A DNA stretch of 64,000 nucleotides from NCBI GenBank assembly GCA_963590855.1, contig CAVAQT010000012.1, positions 10,105 through 74,104 on the forward strand, read 5' to 3'. The notes beneath the pieces were generated by a model. That model was given only the letters and a program-made list of their open reading frames with translations. It did no database searches and was not told the DNA's origin. Made by a program: the position numbers and the translations under genes. This document shows positions 9,387-17,485 of this stretch, in pieces. This DNA comes from Ruminococcus_C sp963590855. GTDB taxonomy: Bacteria > Bacillota > Clostridia > Oscillospirales > Ruminococcaceae. Positions within the stretch are counted from its first letter, which is position 1, and every line of letters starts with the position of its first letter.

Positions 9387-10330
9387 AGCTTTCCTCCTTG
9401 CTTTCGCCAAGCGCCGTAAACCGCCACACCTGCGGCATTGTCACAGGCAAACTCCGGCGCAGCAAACCAACACGCTGCATTTTCTGACAGAAGCGGCCGG
9501 ATCAGCTGATTGGACATGACGCCGCCGGCATAGAGCACCGGCAAATTTCCGTGGCGCTCCTGTGCCGCCTTTGTCATGGCGATCACCGTCTCTGCTACCG
9601 TCAGCAGACAAAACTTTGCCACATCCTCCGGCGCTTCTCCCTGCGCCAACCGCTTCCGGCACTGGTTTTCCAGTCCGGACAGGCAGCAGTCCACGCCGCG
9701 CACCACCGGCTTGATCCGGAATGTCTTTCGGCTCTTTGCCGCCAGCTGTTCCAGTGCCTTGCCGCAGGGGAACTGCAGCCCCAGCATCAAGCCGACCCGA
9801 TCGATCGCCTGTCCGGCTTTCAGATCCAGTGAAGTGCCGCAGGGCGTGATCTTCAGCGCCATCTCCGCATCCGGCTCACAATAGAGCGAATCGGTAGTGC
9901 CGCCGCTGACATGAAATGCCAGGAAAGGCGCATTCCGTTCTCCCAGCTTTCCGGCAGAGTACAGCGCCGCCAGAACATGTCCCACCTGGTGAGAGGTCTC
10001 ATAGAGCGGCACGCCGCACACCGCCGCAACCGCACGGGCAGTTCCCACGCCGGTCAGAAAGCAAGGCATATATGAGCCGTCCACATTCCGGGGACGCGCA
10101 GAAACACTGACGCCGCAAACAGACTGCCCCTGCAAAAAGGGACGCAGCTGTTCTATCATCTCCGGCAGCTGACGGGTGTGGTGAAACACCGCATCGCTCT
10201 GCCGCAGCCCTGCCTCACCCGGTTTTACCGGGAGCAGCTGCTTGGCCTGGTGTATTATACCAGTATCCAGATCCAACAGCGCCGCAGAGGTGGTGTAATT
10301 ACTGGTGTCAATCCCCAGAATTTGTGCCAT
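9374..10330 (-). CDS. TsaD/Kae1-like protein (second paralogue type)
   Basis: A 318-residue ASKHA-fold protein related to TsaD/Gcp, the tRNA threonylcarbamoyladenosine synthase subunit, but shorter and divergent. It starts MAQILGIDTSNYTTSAALL, keeps the metal-binding pattern SHQVGH (about residue 113), FHVSGGTTD, GGVMSNQLI (about residue 272) and FACDNAAGVA. Many Clostridia carry such a TsaD-like gene beside nusB/xseA in addition to a canonical tsaD elsewhere. Whether this copy modifies tRNA is unknown. The ATG lies inside the nusB 3' end (23 nt overlap), implying coupling. Confidence 0.82.
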   Translation of the reverse strand: MAQILGIDTSNYTTSAALLDLDTGIIHQAKQLLPVKPGEAGLRQSDAVFHHTRQLPEMIEQLRPFLQGQSVCGVSVSARPRNVDGSYMPCFLTGVGTARAVAAVCGVPLYETSHQVGHVLAALYSAGKLGERNAPFLAFHVSGGTTDSLYCEPDAEMALKITPCGTSLDLKAGQAIDRVGLMLGLQFPCGKALEQLAAKSRKTFRIKPVVRGVDCCLSGLENQCRKRLAQGEAPEDVAKFCLLTVAETVIAMTKAAQERHGNLPVLYAGGVMSNQLIRPLLSENAACWFAAPEFACDNAAGVAVYGAWRKQGGKLWQF

Positions 10331-10754
10331 CGGCAGTGTCCTCCTTTGCCGCCGGCTTCGAGCGGGCATAAGCACCCAGGACACCGTTGATAAAAGCTGT
10401 ATCCTCCGGGTATGCATACGCCTGAGACAGATGCACCGCCTCACTGATGACCACGTTCACCGGAGTCTGGGGCATATTCTTCAATTCATACAGCGCCAGA
10501 CGCAGGATCGAACGATTCACTGCCGGAACACGGTTCAGGCTCCGCTGCTTGCTGTAGCTGGAAATGATCCCGTCCAGTTCTTCGACCTGTGTCATCACGC
10601 CGGAAACATACTGCTTCACCTTTTCCGGGATGGGCAGTTCCAGCATCTCTTCGGTAGAAGCGTACAGCTCCTCGATGGTGCTCATCTCTTCGGCTCTCAC
10701 CATTGCCTCATACAGCAGCAAAAATGCATATTCTCTGGTTTCGTGTTTTGTCAT
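10308..10754 (-). CDS. nusB: Transcription antitermination factor NusB
   Basis: RNA-binding antitermination factor that works with NusE/S10 at boxA of rRNA operons. The 148-residue form starts at MTKHETREYAFLLLYE, with GGAGGT 4 nt upstream; the longer frame runs into non-coding leader. The C-terminal half has the family-typical RVPAVNRSILRLALYEL and PVNVVISEAVHLSQAY. It is the first gene of the nusB-to-recQ run and has its own promoter about 215 nt upstream. Confidence 0.93.
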   Translation of the reverse strand: MTKHETREYAFLLLYEAMVRAEEMSTIEELYASTEEMLELPIPEKVKQYVSGVMTQVEELDGIISSYSKQRSLNRVPAVNRSILRLALYELKNMPQTPVNVVISEAVHLSQAYAYPEDTAFINGVLGAYARSKPAAKEDTADGTNSGD

Positions 10755-10827
10755 AACGACCTCCATATCCAACTTTTTACATTCCTCGTCCGTCCGCAAC
10801 ATTTTCCGCGTTTCCGCAGAAAAGAAA

Positions 10828-10852
10828 GCTGCTGTAGACATTTTACAGCAGC
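10828..10852 (-). terminator. Hairpin between spoIIIAH and nusB (terminator or attenuator)
   Basis: A perfect 9-bp stem, GCTGCTGTA / TACAGCAGC, with an 8-nt loop, followed on the minus strand by the T-rich TTTCTTTTC. It could end the spoIIIA operon. It also lies downstream of the predicted nusB start site, so the nusB message would have to read through it. Confidence 0.6.
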
Positions 10853-10968
10853 TCCCGCATAAACAGATTTCATTTCTTCTGGTATCCCTATGTATTTTAG
10901 CAGAATCGAAAGAAATCGCATTTGGTGCGCTGCTCGTTCCATGCCGGCCCGAACAAGTTCTTTCTTCT

Positions 10969-10997
10969 ATTATACCAAAAAACAACGCCGGATACAA
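10969..10997 (-). promoter_or_regulatory. Predicted sigma-A promoter of nusB operon
   Basis: On the minus strand TTGTAT, a 17-bp spacer and TATAAT. The -35 ends exactly where the spoIIIAH stop codon begins, leaving a leader of about 200 nt before the nusB ATG. Confidence 0.65.
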
Positions 10998-11669
10998 CTA
11001 TTTTACCTCAAAAATTCGAATATTTTCTGCCGGAACCGAAACTTCGCCCAAAATCACATCTTTGATGGCAGCCGCCTGTGCCGCATCCAGGCCCTCTGTC
11101 TGAACCACGACCTTGGCGCTCTCCCCGTCCAGATAGACGATACAGTCCGGATATCCCTGCGCCTGGATCAGCGATTCGATGGTGCTTTCGCTCTCGATCA
11201 GCTTAGAGGTCTCCACGGCTGCAATGGCATCGGTGACCAGTTCATCCTCTGTGCGGTCTCCGCCGCCCAGCATGGACTGGAGCGCCGCCACACTCTCATC
11301 CCGGCTGGAGGTGCGCTCTAATCTCGCCTGGGCGAAATAATTCTCCGCACTGCCGGCGGCGGTATATTCTGCCTCCACCTCTGCGGCAGTCTCCTCGGCG
11401 CTGCCCTCACCGCCTACGCTGTAAGCGCCCTGTGTTCCTTCGGCTTCTTCGGCAGCAGATGTTTCCTCTGCCGCTTCCTGTTCTGCCTCGGCATTGACAA
11501 AGGCAGTATCTCCATAGGTCACGCTGTCCTTGGGCTGTACCTGTGCGGTTTTCAGTTCTTCCTTTCCGCCGGACATGGCATAATTGACATAGACGGCAAT
11601 GGCGAGCATCAGTGTCAGACAAGACAGAATGATCTGCTTTTTTCCGATAATAAGGGATGGTTTTTTCAT
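10998..11669 (-). CDS. spoIIIAH: Stage III sporulation protein AH
   Basis: Mother-cell membrane protein whose extracellular YscJ/FliF-like ring domain pairs with forespore SpoIIQ to form the feeding-tube channel. At 223 residues it has a short cytoplasmic tail, one transmembrane segment (about residues 13-30), an Ala/Glu-rich acidic linker (about 50-105) and a C-terminal ring-building domain from YFAQARLERTSSRDESV. AAAGGA lies 8 nt before the ATG; the longer open frame upstream lies in spoIIIAG. Last gene of the spoIIIA operon. Confidence 0.92.
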   Translation of the reverse strand: MKKPSLIIGKKQIILSCLTLMLAIAVYVNYAMSGGKEELKTAQVQPKDSVTYGDTAFVNAEAEQEAAEETSAAEEAEGTQGAYSVGGEGSAEETAAEVEAEYTAAGSAENYFAQARLERTSSRDESVAALQSMLGGGDRTEDELVTDAIAAVETSKLIESESTIESLIQAQGYPDCIVYLDGESAKVVVQTEGLDAAQAAAIKDVILGEVSVPAENIRIFEVK

Positions 11670-11698
11670 GGTCAAATTCCTTTCTGCACAGCAATGTT

Positions 11699-12244
11699 TC
11701 ACGCTGACGGTACTACACAGATCCGACTGGGCGACAGCTGCAGCACTGCCTGGACTGCCCGGATCACACGTTCCTGCACCACGGCACTGGAAGCACCGCT
11801 GCATACGACGATCACGCCGCTGATCTCCGGCGCAGTGATCTGCTGCACCAACGGATGCTGACTGCCGCTGTCTGAAACGATCACGCACTTTTTCTCTGCT
11901 CTGGTGCGGCTCTCGCCCTGTTCCTGCTCCTGATCCTGGGCGTAGTGTGTCTCAGAAGTTCCCTCGGCCGTCACCATAACGCGGCAGCTGCCGACGCCGT
12001 CTACCTGTTCCAGGATCGCCACCAGCTGTTGTTCCATCTGGCGGCAGTACACCGTCATGGAGGTATCATCTGCTTCACTGCTTTCCGAAGAGAGCGTGGT
12101 CTTTGACGCCGTTTCTGTCCTGTCCGGCAAAAAGCCGGACAACAGGATCAGCGCCAACCCGGCTGCGCCCAGGAGCACCACCAACCGCACGCCCCGTTCT
12201 CCTTTCAGCAGCTGACGCAGCCGATCAGGAAGCTTTTTCCACAT
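11699..12244 (-). CDS. spoIIIAG: Stage III sporulation protein AG
   Basis: A 181-residue component of the SpoIIIA-SpoIIQ channel that in B. subtilis forms a large ring in the intermembrane space. One transmembrane segment at about residues 20-40 (VRLVVLLGAAGLALILLSGF) is followed by a periplasm-facing ring domain with GVGSCRVMVTAEG and the C-terminal SGVIVVCSGA. It is slightly shorter than the B. subtilis protein. The start is preceded by GAGGTG; it overlaps spoIIIAF by 20 nt. Confidence 0.92.
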   Translation of the reverse strand: MWKKLPDRLRQLLKGERGVRLVVLLGAAGLALILLSGFLPDRTETASKTTLSSESSEADDTSMTVYCRQMEQQLVAILEQVDGVGSCRVMVTAEGTSETHYAQDQEQEQGESRTRAEKKCVIVSDSGSQHPLVQQITAPEISGVIVVCSGASSAVVQERVIRAVQAVLQLSPSRICVVPSA

Positions 12245-12683
12245 AGAGATTCACCTCGTTTCCCAGACAATCCGTCAGCAACTGTTCCGCGGCGCTCGTA
12301 TCTGTACAAACCGCCGTGACTTGTTCTATCTCTATGCGGTTCTCCCCGGAGATATGCATCGCCACGCCGACCTGTGCCTCGATCCCTGCTTCCCGGAGCA
12401 TGGCAGTGAGCGAAGTCTCCAGGTTTTTCGCCGCCTGTGCCGCTGTCTCCTCTGCTGCGGTTTCTTCCAGTTTCCATATACTGACAGCCCCGGCACTTTC
12501 CCAGTCCGGCTGAAACGCCGCTGCGCCTTTGCAAAGCGGTGTCAGAATGCCCAGCACGAATACCGCCGAAAAGATCAGCCGCAGCTGCCGGTCAAATCGG
12601 GCACTGGGTTTCATGGCATGCAGTACACCGCTGAGCATGCTGATGACACAGGTCACCAATACAATGGCACGCATGGTCTCCAT
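12225..12683 (-). CDS. spoIIIAF: Stage III sporulation protein AF
   Basis: A 152-residue protein with two N-terminal hydrophobic segments (about residues 5-22 and 33-52) and a soluble, Ala/Glu-rich C-terminal half ending in a ring-building-like region. Assigned from its position between AE and AG, length and the hydrophobic N-terminal pair. The start codon is 1 nt from the spoIIIAE stop. Confidence 0.9.
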   Translation of the reverse strand: METMRAIVLVTCVISMLSGVLHAMKPSARFDRQLRLIFSAVFVLGILTPLCKGAAAFQPDWESAGAVSIWKLEETAAEETAAQAAKNLETSLTAMLREAGIEAQVGVAMHISGENRIEIEQVTAVCTDTSAAEQLLTDCLGNEVNLYVEKAS

Positions 12684-12684
12684 G

Positions 12685-13827
12685 TTATACTGCCCCCTTC
12701 CCCACCGTCATGGCAACCGCAGTCGCCACGATAAACATAACGCCAAAGCAGACCAACAGGGCAAAGGCAATGGCAAGCGCCTGCTGCGTTCCCCGAAGCA
12801 GCCGAAGCAGACTTTTCGTTCCAAACAGCTCCGCCGCTGCCGCACCGATCGCCGTCACAGCCCGATACAGCATCAGCTGCACCAGCGGCGGCAGAAACAG
12901 GATGCAGAGGGAGACAATGCCCACAACGCCAGTGGTGCTGCGCAGCATTTGCAGACTGCTCCGTACCGTGGTATAGGCATCTGAAACTGCGCCGCCCACC
13001 ACCGGCACAAAATTGGCGATCACATACTTGGTCGTTTTTGAGGCGGCAGTATCCACGCTGCTGCCCAACAAATTCTGCATGGAGAGAACCCCCAGAAAAA
13101 TGGTCATGAACAGCCCCAGCACCCAGGTGGTGAATTTTCTCGACAGCCGCAGCAGACCGCCCACAGAAACCGACGGGCTGACAGCATCCACGATTGCCAG
13201 AGAAAAGCCCATGGTACACAGCGGCAGCAGCACCCGGGTTATCATCTGCATCACACCATCCGCCAAGGCCATCACTGCCGTCTGATAGGATACTGCACTG
13301 CTCACAGTCCCTCCTGCCGCCAGGATGCCGGCAAATACTGGCACAAACAATGTCATGAACTCCGCCCCCTGAGTCAGTGCGCGCTCCACCGCAGCAAAGC
13401 TCTGAAACAGCGGCTCTGCCAGAACGGCAACTGCCGCAAGCGCACAGACAAACTCATAAACCTGTCCGGCGGCACGGCGGCGCGGATCTTCCTGTATGCC
13501 CTGCAGCAGCGCCGCAAACAGGATCACTGTCAGCAGACCGCCCAGCATGGCAAATGGTCTTGAGATCCGCCCGGAAAGATAATCCGAAAACACCTGCCAG
13601 ATATGCGCCAGGGTGAATTTTTCTCCGGCTTCGCTGCCGTCTGTTACAGAAAGCCCCAGCTGTTCCAGGATCGACCGGATGTCCCAATCCAACTGCTCCG
13701 TAACAGATGCCGCACCACTCTCCTCCGCCAGATGTTGTTCGGCAGAAGCTTCTGCGGCGGCATGCTCCGGAAAGCACAGCCCCAAGCAAAATGCGGCAAG
13801 CAGAAAAATTATGCTCCACCGTTTCAT
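12685..13827 (-). CDS. spoIIIAE: Stage III sporulation protein AE
   Basis: Polytopic membrane protein of the spoIIIA channel. The 380-residue form starts at MKRWSIIFLLAAFCL, a clear signal peptide, with the ATG overlapping the spoIIIAD stop (ATGA). At least six hydrophobic segments follow, including IVSLCILFLPPLVQLMLY and ALAIAFALLVCFGVMFIV. Length and topology agree with the family. Confidence 0.93.
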   Translation of the reverse strand: MKRWSIIFLLAAFCLGLCFPEHAAAEASAEQHLAEESGAASVTEQLDWDIRSILEQLGLSVTDGSEAGEKFTLAHIWQVFSDYLSGRISRPFAMLGGLLTVILFAALLQGIQEDPRRRAAGQVYEFVCALAAVAVLAEPLFQSFAAVERALTQGAEFMTLFVPVFAGILAAGGTVSSAVSYQTAVMALADGVMQMITRVLLPLCTMGFSLAIVDAVSPSVSVGGLLRLSRKFTTWVLGLFMTIFLGVLSMQNLLGSSVDTAASKTTKYVIANFVPVVGGAVSDAYTTVRSSLQMLRSTTGVVGIVSLCILFLPPLVQLMLYRAVTAIGAAAAELFGTKSLLRLLRGTQQALAIAFALLVCFGVMFIVATAVAMTVGKGAV

Positions 13828-14216
13828 GACAACACCTCCGTTACCGTTTGCAGCAGCGTCTCCAACAAGGGCAGGGACAGCAGCACCAGAGACAGCCTGC
13901 CCCAAAGCTCTACTGTCCGCGCCAGCGCCGACTCGCCGCAGTCCTGGCACAGGTCTCCGGCGATCCCGGTCACATAGCAGATGCCCAGCGCTTTCCAGAG
14001 GATCTCCAGGTAAACCGCCGGCAGCTCCGTCCGTGCAAAGAGCTCCTGCATCTGACTGACAATGGGCGAGAGATATGCCGCCGCCGCAATTCCCACCGCA
14101 GCGCATGCCCCGATGACACAGAACAGTGCATGCTCCCGGCAGTATTGTTTCAACAATGTGGAAAAGATCGCCGCAGTGATGCAGACCGCAGCCGCGGTCA
14201 CGGTTTCTTCTATCAT
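13824..14216 (-). CDS. spoIIIAD: Stage III sporulation protein AD
   Basis: A 130-residue, very hydrophobic protein with four predicted transmembrane segments, matching the usual SpoIIIAD size. The core YLEILWKALGICYVTGIAGD, with a Cys-containing D-x-C-x-D after it, is typical. It overlaps spoIIIAC and spoIIIAE by 4 nt each, so translation of the three is presumably coupled. Confidence 0.93.
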   Translation of the reverse strand: MIEETVTAAAVCITAAIFSTLLKQYCREHALFCVIGACAAVGIAAAAYLSPIVSQMQELFARTELPAVYLEILWKALGICYVTGIAGDLCQDCGESALARTVELWGRLSLVLLSLPLLETLLQTVTEVLS

Positions 14217-14407
14217 AGGCCAAACACCGACTTTACCCGTTCAAACAGCGTGCCGATCTGATCGACCAGCAGCATCAGCACCACCACCAGCCCGGCAAGT
14301 GTGGTCATCATCGCCTGTTCCTCCCGCTCTGCCCGTTTCAGCACCAGGTTCAGCACTGCCACAATGATTCCCGTTCCAGCGATCTTAAAAATGAGATCTA
14401 TTTCCAT
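14213..14407 (-). CDS. spoIIIAC: Stage III sporulation protein AC
   Basis: A 64-residue membrane protein with two hydrophobic segments (IDLIFKIAGTGIIVAVLNLV and LAGLVVVLMLLVDQIG), the canonical size for SpoIIIAC. AAAGGA precedes the ATG by 6 nt. The much longer frame upstream is antisense-type noise from spoIIIAB. Confidence 0.93.
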   Translation of the reverse strand: MEIDLIFKIAGTGIIVAVLNLVLKRAEREEQAMMTTLAGLVVVLMLLVDQIGTLFERVKSVFGL

Positions 14408-14462
14408 GGTTTTTCCTTTCAGAGCCTGTTCCGTATCTGGGCGTATGCAACGGAGCAGGCGT

Positions 14463-14966
14463 TCAGCAAAGCAAAATGGCAGCCAGAAAGCCGCCCAGGA
14501 TTCCCAGACTGCAATAGAGCCGCTGCTTCTGGCGGCATTTTTCTCCGGCTTCTGCGGTATACGGTTCCAGCTGCTGCCGATACTGGAACAGCGTGGCGCA
14601 TTGTCCCTCCAGATCACTTGCTCCAAGTTCATCTCCCAAGGGCAGCAGCAGCTTTCGCGCCGCTTCAGGAACTGCCGGATCTTGCGCAAGCCCGCTCTCC
14701 CACGCCTCAGAAAGCGGAAGTCCCTGTTCCAGTCCGCTGCACACCGTCACCGGAAACTGAAACGCCGCATATGCCGATTCCCGGCAGAGCTGTTCCAACA
14801 GTTCCTGCACCGTCAGACTGCGAAACGCCATCTGCACAGAAAGTTCCCGGAGCATCCGGCAAAGCTGTTCCAGGTTCCGGTAGGTCTGCCGCAGCCGCAT
14901 TGCCTGTATGACACCCAGTCCGGCACAGCAGCAGACCACCAGCAGCAACCCCAACCATTTTATCAT
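14463..14966 (-). CDS. spoIIIAB: Stage III sporulation protein AB
   Basis: A 167-residue protein with hydrophobic segments at both ends (residues 4-20 and about 148-166) and a soluble helical middle, the layout of SpoIIIAB, which resembles GspF-type platform proteins. The ATG overlaps the spoIIIAA stop (ATGA). A 55-nt gap follows before spoIIIAC. Confidence 0.9.
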   Translation of the reverse strand: MIKWLGLLLVVCCCAGLGVIQAMRLRQTYRNLEQLCRMLRELSVQMAFRSLTVQELLEQLCRESAYAAFQFPVTVCSGLEQGLPLSEAWESGLAQDPAVPEAARKLLLPLGDELGASDLEGQCATLFQYRQQLEPYTAEAGEKCRQKQRLYCSLGILGGFLAAILLC

Positions 14967-15850
14967 GATGCCACCCGGCACAGCGTCTGCACCCTGCCCT
15001 GTTCCCTGCCGGACAGAACTGCCGCATACTGAAACACGCCCTTGTCCAACAGCTGTTTCAACACCGGACGGTGCTCCAGGTCGTCCCACGAGGCAGCATG
15101 CGCAGATGCGATCACCGGCACACCACATCCATGCAGGCGCAGAATGGCTTCGGCATCCGCTTCGCTACTGATCTCATCACAGACCAGCACTTCCGGTGTC
15201 AGCACTCGGAGCGCCGTCAACAAGCCCTCTGCCCGGGGAAAGCCGTCTAGCACATCGGTGTGCAGTCCCACATCATACTGGGGCACGCCGTGATGCACGG
15301 CGGCGATCTCACTGCGCTCATCCACCAGTGTGAGCCGCCAGGATGCGCCCAGAAGGCGGCAAAGGTCACGAAGCATTGTTGTCTTGCCCGATCCCACAGC
15401 GCCTGCCAGAAGCAGGCTGGAGGGCTTCTCAGCGCATGTCTGCCGGAAGAGCGATTCGGCACAGCCAGTCACCGCGTGAGAGACCCGAAAATTCAGACCG
15501 CTGATATGGCGCATCTGCACCAGTTTTCCCTCCCGATAGACCGCCGACCCGGCAATGCCCACCCGGTTTCCGCCGGCAATGGTCACAAAGCCCTCGGCGA
15601 TCTCTTTTGCATAGCGGTAGATGGAATATTCGCACACCGCCTGGAACACCTGCTCCACGGCTTTCTGGGAAAGCGGATGCGCCGGGTCTATAGGCTTTTC
15701 TCTGCCATGCAGAAGCATGCACACCGGGCGCTCTGCGCGCAGGCGTATCTCCTGGATCTGCGCCTGCTCTGACGGCGGCAGCTGCTGTATCCGGCTGCGT
15801 ACCTGCGGAGGCAGATAGCGCAATACGTTTTGTATCCCTTGCTGTTCCAT
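14963..15850 (-). CDS. spoIIIAA: Stage III sporulation protein AA (ATPase)
   Basis: RecA/secretion-ATPase-like motor of the spoIIIA channel, acting at the mother-cell side of the engulfed forespore membrane. The 295 residues carry LAGAVGSGKTTMLRDL (Walker A near residue 153) and VLVCDEISSEADAE (Walker B) about 65 residues later. AGGAGG precedes the ATG. It heads the operon; in relatives this operon is driven by sigma-E, but no convincing sigma-E promoter was seen here. Confidence 0.94.
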   Translation of the reverse strand: MEQQGIQNVLRYLPPQVRSRIQQLPPSEQAQIQEIRLRAERPVCMLLHGREKPIDPAHPLSQKAVEQVFQAVCEYSIYRYAKEIAEGFVTIAGGNRVGIAGSAVYREGKLVQMRHISGLNFRVSHAVTGCAESLFRQTCAEKPSSLLLAGAVGSGKTTMLRDLCRLLGASWRLTLVDERSEIAAVHHGVPQYDVGLHTDVLDGFPRAEGLLTALRVLTPEVLVCDEISSEADAEAILRLHGCGVPVIASAHAASWDDLEHRPVLKQLLDKGVFQYAAVLSGREQGRVQTLCRVAS

Positions 15851-15862
15851 ACGTCCTCCTGT

Positions 15863-15891
15863 TTGTCCTGGGTTGTCCCCTGTGTTTGTCC
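15863..15891. repeat. Three short direct repeats before spoIIIAA
   Basis: The hexamer TTGTCC (GGACAA in the spoIIIAA reading direction) occurs at 15863, 15873 and 15886, embedded in longer imperfect repeats just upstream of the spoIIIAA ribosome site. Function unknown; possible regulator site or chance. Confidence 0.4.
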
Positions 15892-15920
15892 CATTCTATG
15901 CGCGGCGGCGGACGAGTATG

Positions 15921-15957
15921 CAAAAAACCTCCGTGCACCGGTTCAGGTACACGGAGG
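15921..15957 (-). terminator. Rho-independent terminator after the acetyltransferase gene
   Basis: Minus-strand hairpin ACCTCCGTGTACC / GGTGCACGGAGGT (one mismatch) with a 6-nt loop followed by TTTTTT. It ends the leftward 17.4-16.1 kb unit and insulates spoIIIAA. The 110 nt between it and the acetyltransferase stop show nothing else. Confidence 0.85.
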
Positions 15958-16066
15958 TCATAAAATTATGGAAGCTGCCGGCTGTGTTTCGGAAAGCCTG
16001 TGGAGAGAAACCCTTTTGAAAAAAGACTCTCCCAGTAAGCTGTCCCAACACAGTCGGCAACTTGAA

Positions 16067-16504
16067 TTACAGTGTCAGCTGCATCTGGATATGCGGAATG
16101 CCGTCTTCCAGAAATTCTTCTGATGTTTGCAGGAATCCAGCTTTTTCATAGAGATGGCGTGCATAAGTCTGTGCTTCGATGGTAATTTTATCTGCTCCAA
16201 ATTTTTCCTTTGCGACATTGACCGCAGCTGCAACAATTTGACTTCCCAGTCCGCACCGGCGCTTTACTGCGATCACACGCCCAATTGCAGCAGAATCGAA
16301 AGTCACCCCCGGCGGCAGCACCCGTGCATAGGCTTTGATTCCGGTTTCATCTTTGAGCCACACATGATAGGCCGCCTTGTCCGCATCATCTGCCTCCTGA
16401 TACGGACAATTTTGCTCCACAACGAAAACAGAGATCCGCAGTTTATAGATCTCAAATAATTCTTCCGCACTTAACTCGGAAAAATGTTTTACCATCAGTT
16501 CCAT
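16067..16504 (-). CDS. GNAT-family N-acetyltransferase (ElaA-like)
   Basis: A 145-residue acetyl-CoA-dependent acetyltransferase of the ElaA type: LRISVFVVEQNCPYQEADD at the N-terminus is characteristic, and IGRVIAVKRRCGLGSQIV carries the acetyl-CoA loop (R-x-x-G-x-G/S). The end ARHLYEKAGF is the usual GNAT helix-strand. GGGGAG lies 5 nt before the chosen ATG; an upstream GTG would add 7 residues. The substrate is unknown. Confidence 0.85.
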   Translation of the reverse strand: MELMVKHFSELSAEELFEIYKLRISVFVVEQNCPYQEADDADKAAYHVWLKDETGIKAYARVLPPGVTFDSAAIGRVIAVKRRCGLGSQIVAAAVNVAKEKFGADKITIEAQTYARHLYEKAGFLQTSEEFLEDGIPHIQMQLTL

Positions 16505-16531
16505 TCTATCTCCCCACAATTCCACTGCATT

Positions 16532-16723
16532 TTACATATGCTGCCGGCAATACTTATGCACCCAGTCAAATGCCTCTTCTTCGCAGTCGGTTTTCTCTAC
16601 ATACTGAAAATATTTTTCAGCGAGTGCATCATCAGAAAGCTGTTCCAATTCGTTTTTTTCGCAGACATTTTTTCTCAGCAGATACTGCTCGTATGCTTCT
16701 ATCCAGACAGGCCCTCTTGCCAT
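16532..16723 (-). CDS. Small hypothetical protein
   Basis: A 63-residue, acidic, probably all-helical protein with three Cys (VCEKNE, DCEEE, YCRQHM). AAGGAG is about 11 nt before the ATG and the stop is 27 nt before the acetyltransferase start. Not recognised. Coding is supported by the ribosome site, the spacing and sensible composition only. Confidence 0.6.
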   Translation of the reverse strand: MARGPVWIEAYEQYLLRKNVCEKNELEQLSDDALAEKYFQYVEKTDCEEEAFDWVHKYCRQHM

Positions 16724-16750
16724 ACCGCCGTCATCTCCTTATTTTGCCGA

Positions 16751-16918
16751 TTACGAATCCCGATTCTCTATCGCATAGATCACGCAGGCAATTCCGGCGA
16801 TCATCGAAAACAAGATCGCTCCCCCCATCGGCGCATCCAGAACCGAACCGAGAAAGAATCCGGCGATCCCGGCAAGGCACATCACGATAACAGATACGAT
16901 AGTTTTAAATTTTTTCAT
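16751..16918 (-). CDS. Small membrane protein
   Basis: A 55-residue protein, MKKFKTIVSVIVMCLAGIAG at the start, with two hydrophobic segments (about residues 6-25 and 32-50) and a polar tail. GAGGAG precedes the ATG by 9 nt; the longer in-frame start lacks a ribosome site. Not recognised. Confidence 0.6.
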   Translation of the reverse strand: MKKFKTIVSVIVMCLAGIAGFFLGSVLDAPMGGAILFSMIAGIACVIYAIENRDS

Positions 16919-17001
16919 GTAGCATTTCTCCTCAAACAAACTGGAAGTTGTAAGTGATTTAAAGGAAAATTTGGTTTTAATCAATGCGGTAAACCCGGGA
17001 T

Positions 17002-17373
17002 TTATTCTTCAAAACTTTTGGGGTCTAACAGATAAGCTATATCATCTTGAAATTTTAGTGGTATTCTGTTTCTCTTTTTTTCAATAAGTGGAAATGGTGG
17101 TAACTCATAGCTCATCAGTAATTCTATTGCATCTTCTATTACATCATCTTCATTTGGTTCAGTAATCACTGTTTGTAACAATAACACTAAATCATCATGA
17201 ATATCACTTATATCCTGCTGATAATATGGATCCATAAACCAATCTAAACAAAAAAGCATACTGAGTTTTCTTTGGGTATCATCTCCAAGTAATACCTTTG
17301 CAATTTCACATATTCCTTTTCTGACAATATCTCTATCTTTGTCTGTATATGTAACAAATCTGCCATTCTCCAT
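17002..17373 (-). CDS. Hypothetical AT-rich acidic protein
   Basis: A 123-residue, Asp/Glu/Leu-rich protein, probably helical, with no signal peptide or membrane segment. GGGGAG lies 7 nt before MENGRFVTYTDKD. The gene and its flanks are strongly AT-rich with A/T-ending codons, unlike every neighbour, which suggests recent acquisition. Size, acidity and isolation resemble toxin-immunity proteins, but no toxin gene or recognisable immunity family is visible, so this is only a guess. Confidence 0.65.
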   Translation of the reverse strand: MENGRFVTYTDKDRDIVRKGICEIAKVLLGDDTQRKLSMLFCLDWFMDPYYQQDISDIHDDLVLLLQTVITEPNEDDVIEDAIELLMSYELPPFPLIEKKRNRIPLKFQDDIAYLLDPKSFEE

Positions 17374-17485
17374 AATTATACTCCCCAATTGAAATTACTG
17401 GATTATAACTTTTTAATTATTCAAATTCTTTTTTACTTACTTAAGTCCCAATTTAAACCAGTTCGTTAAATTCCGATTTGTCGCA

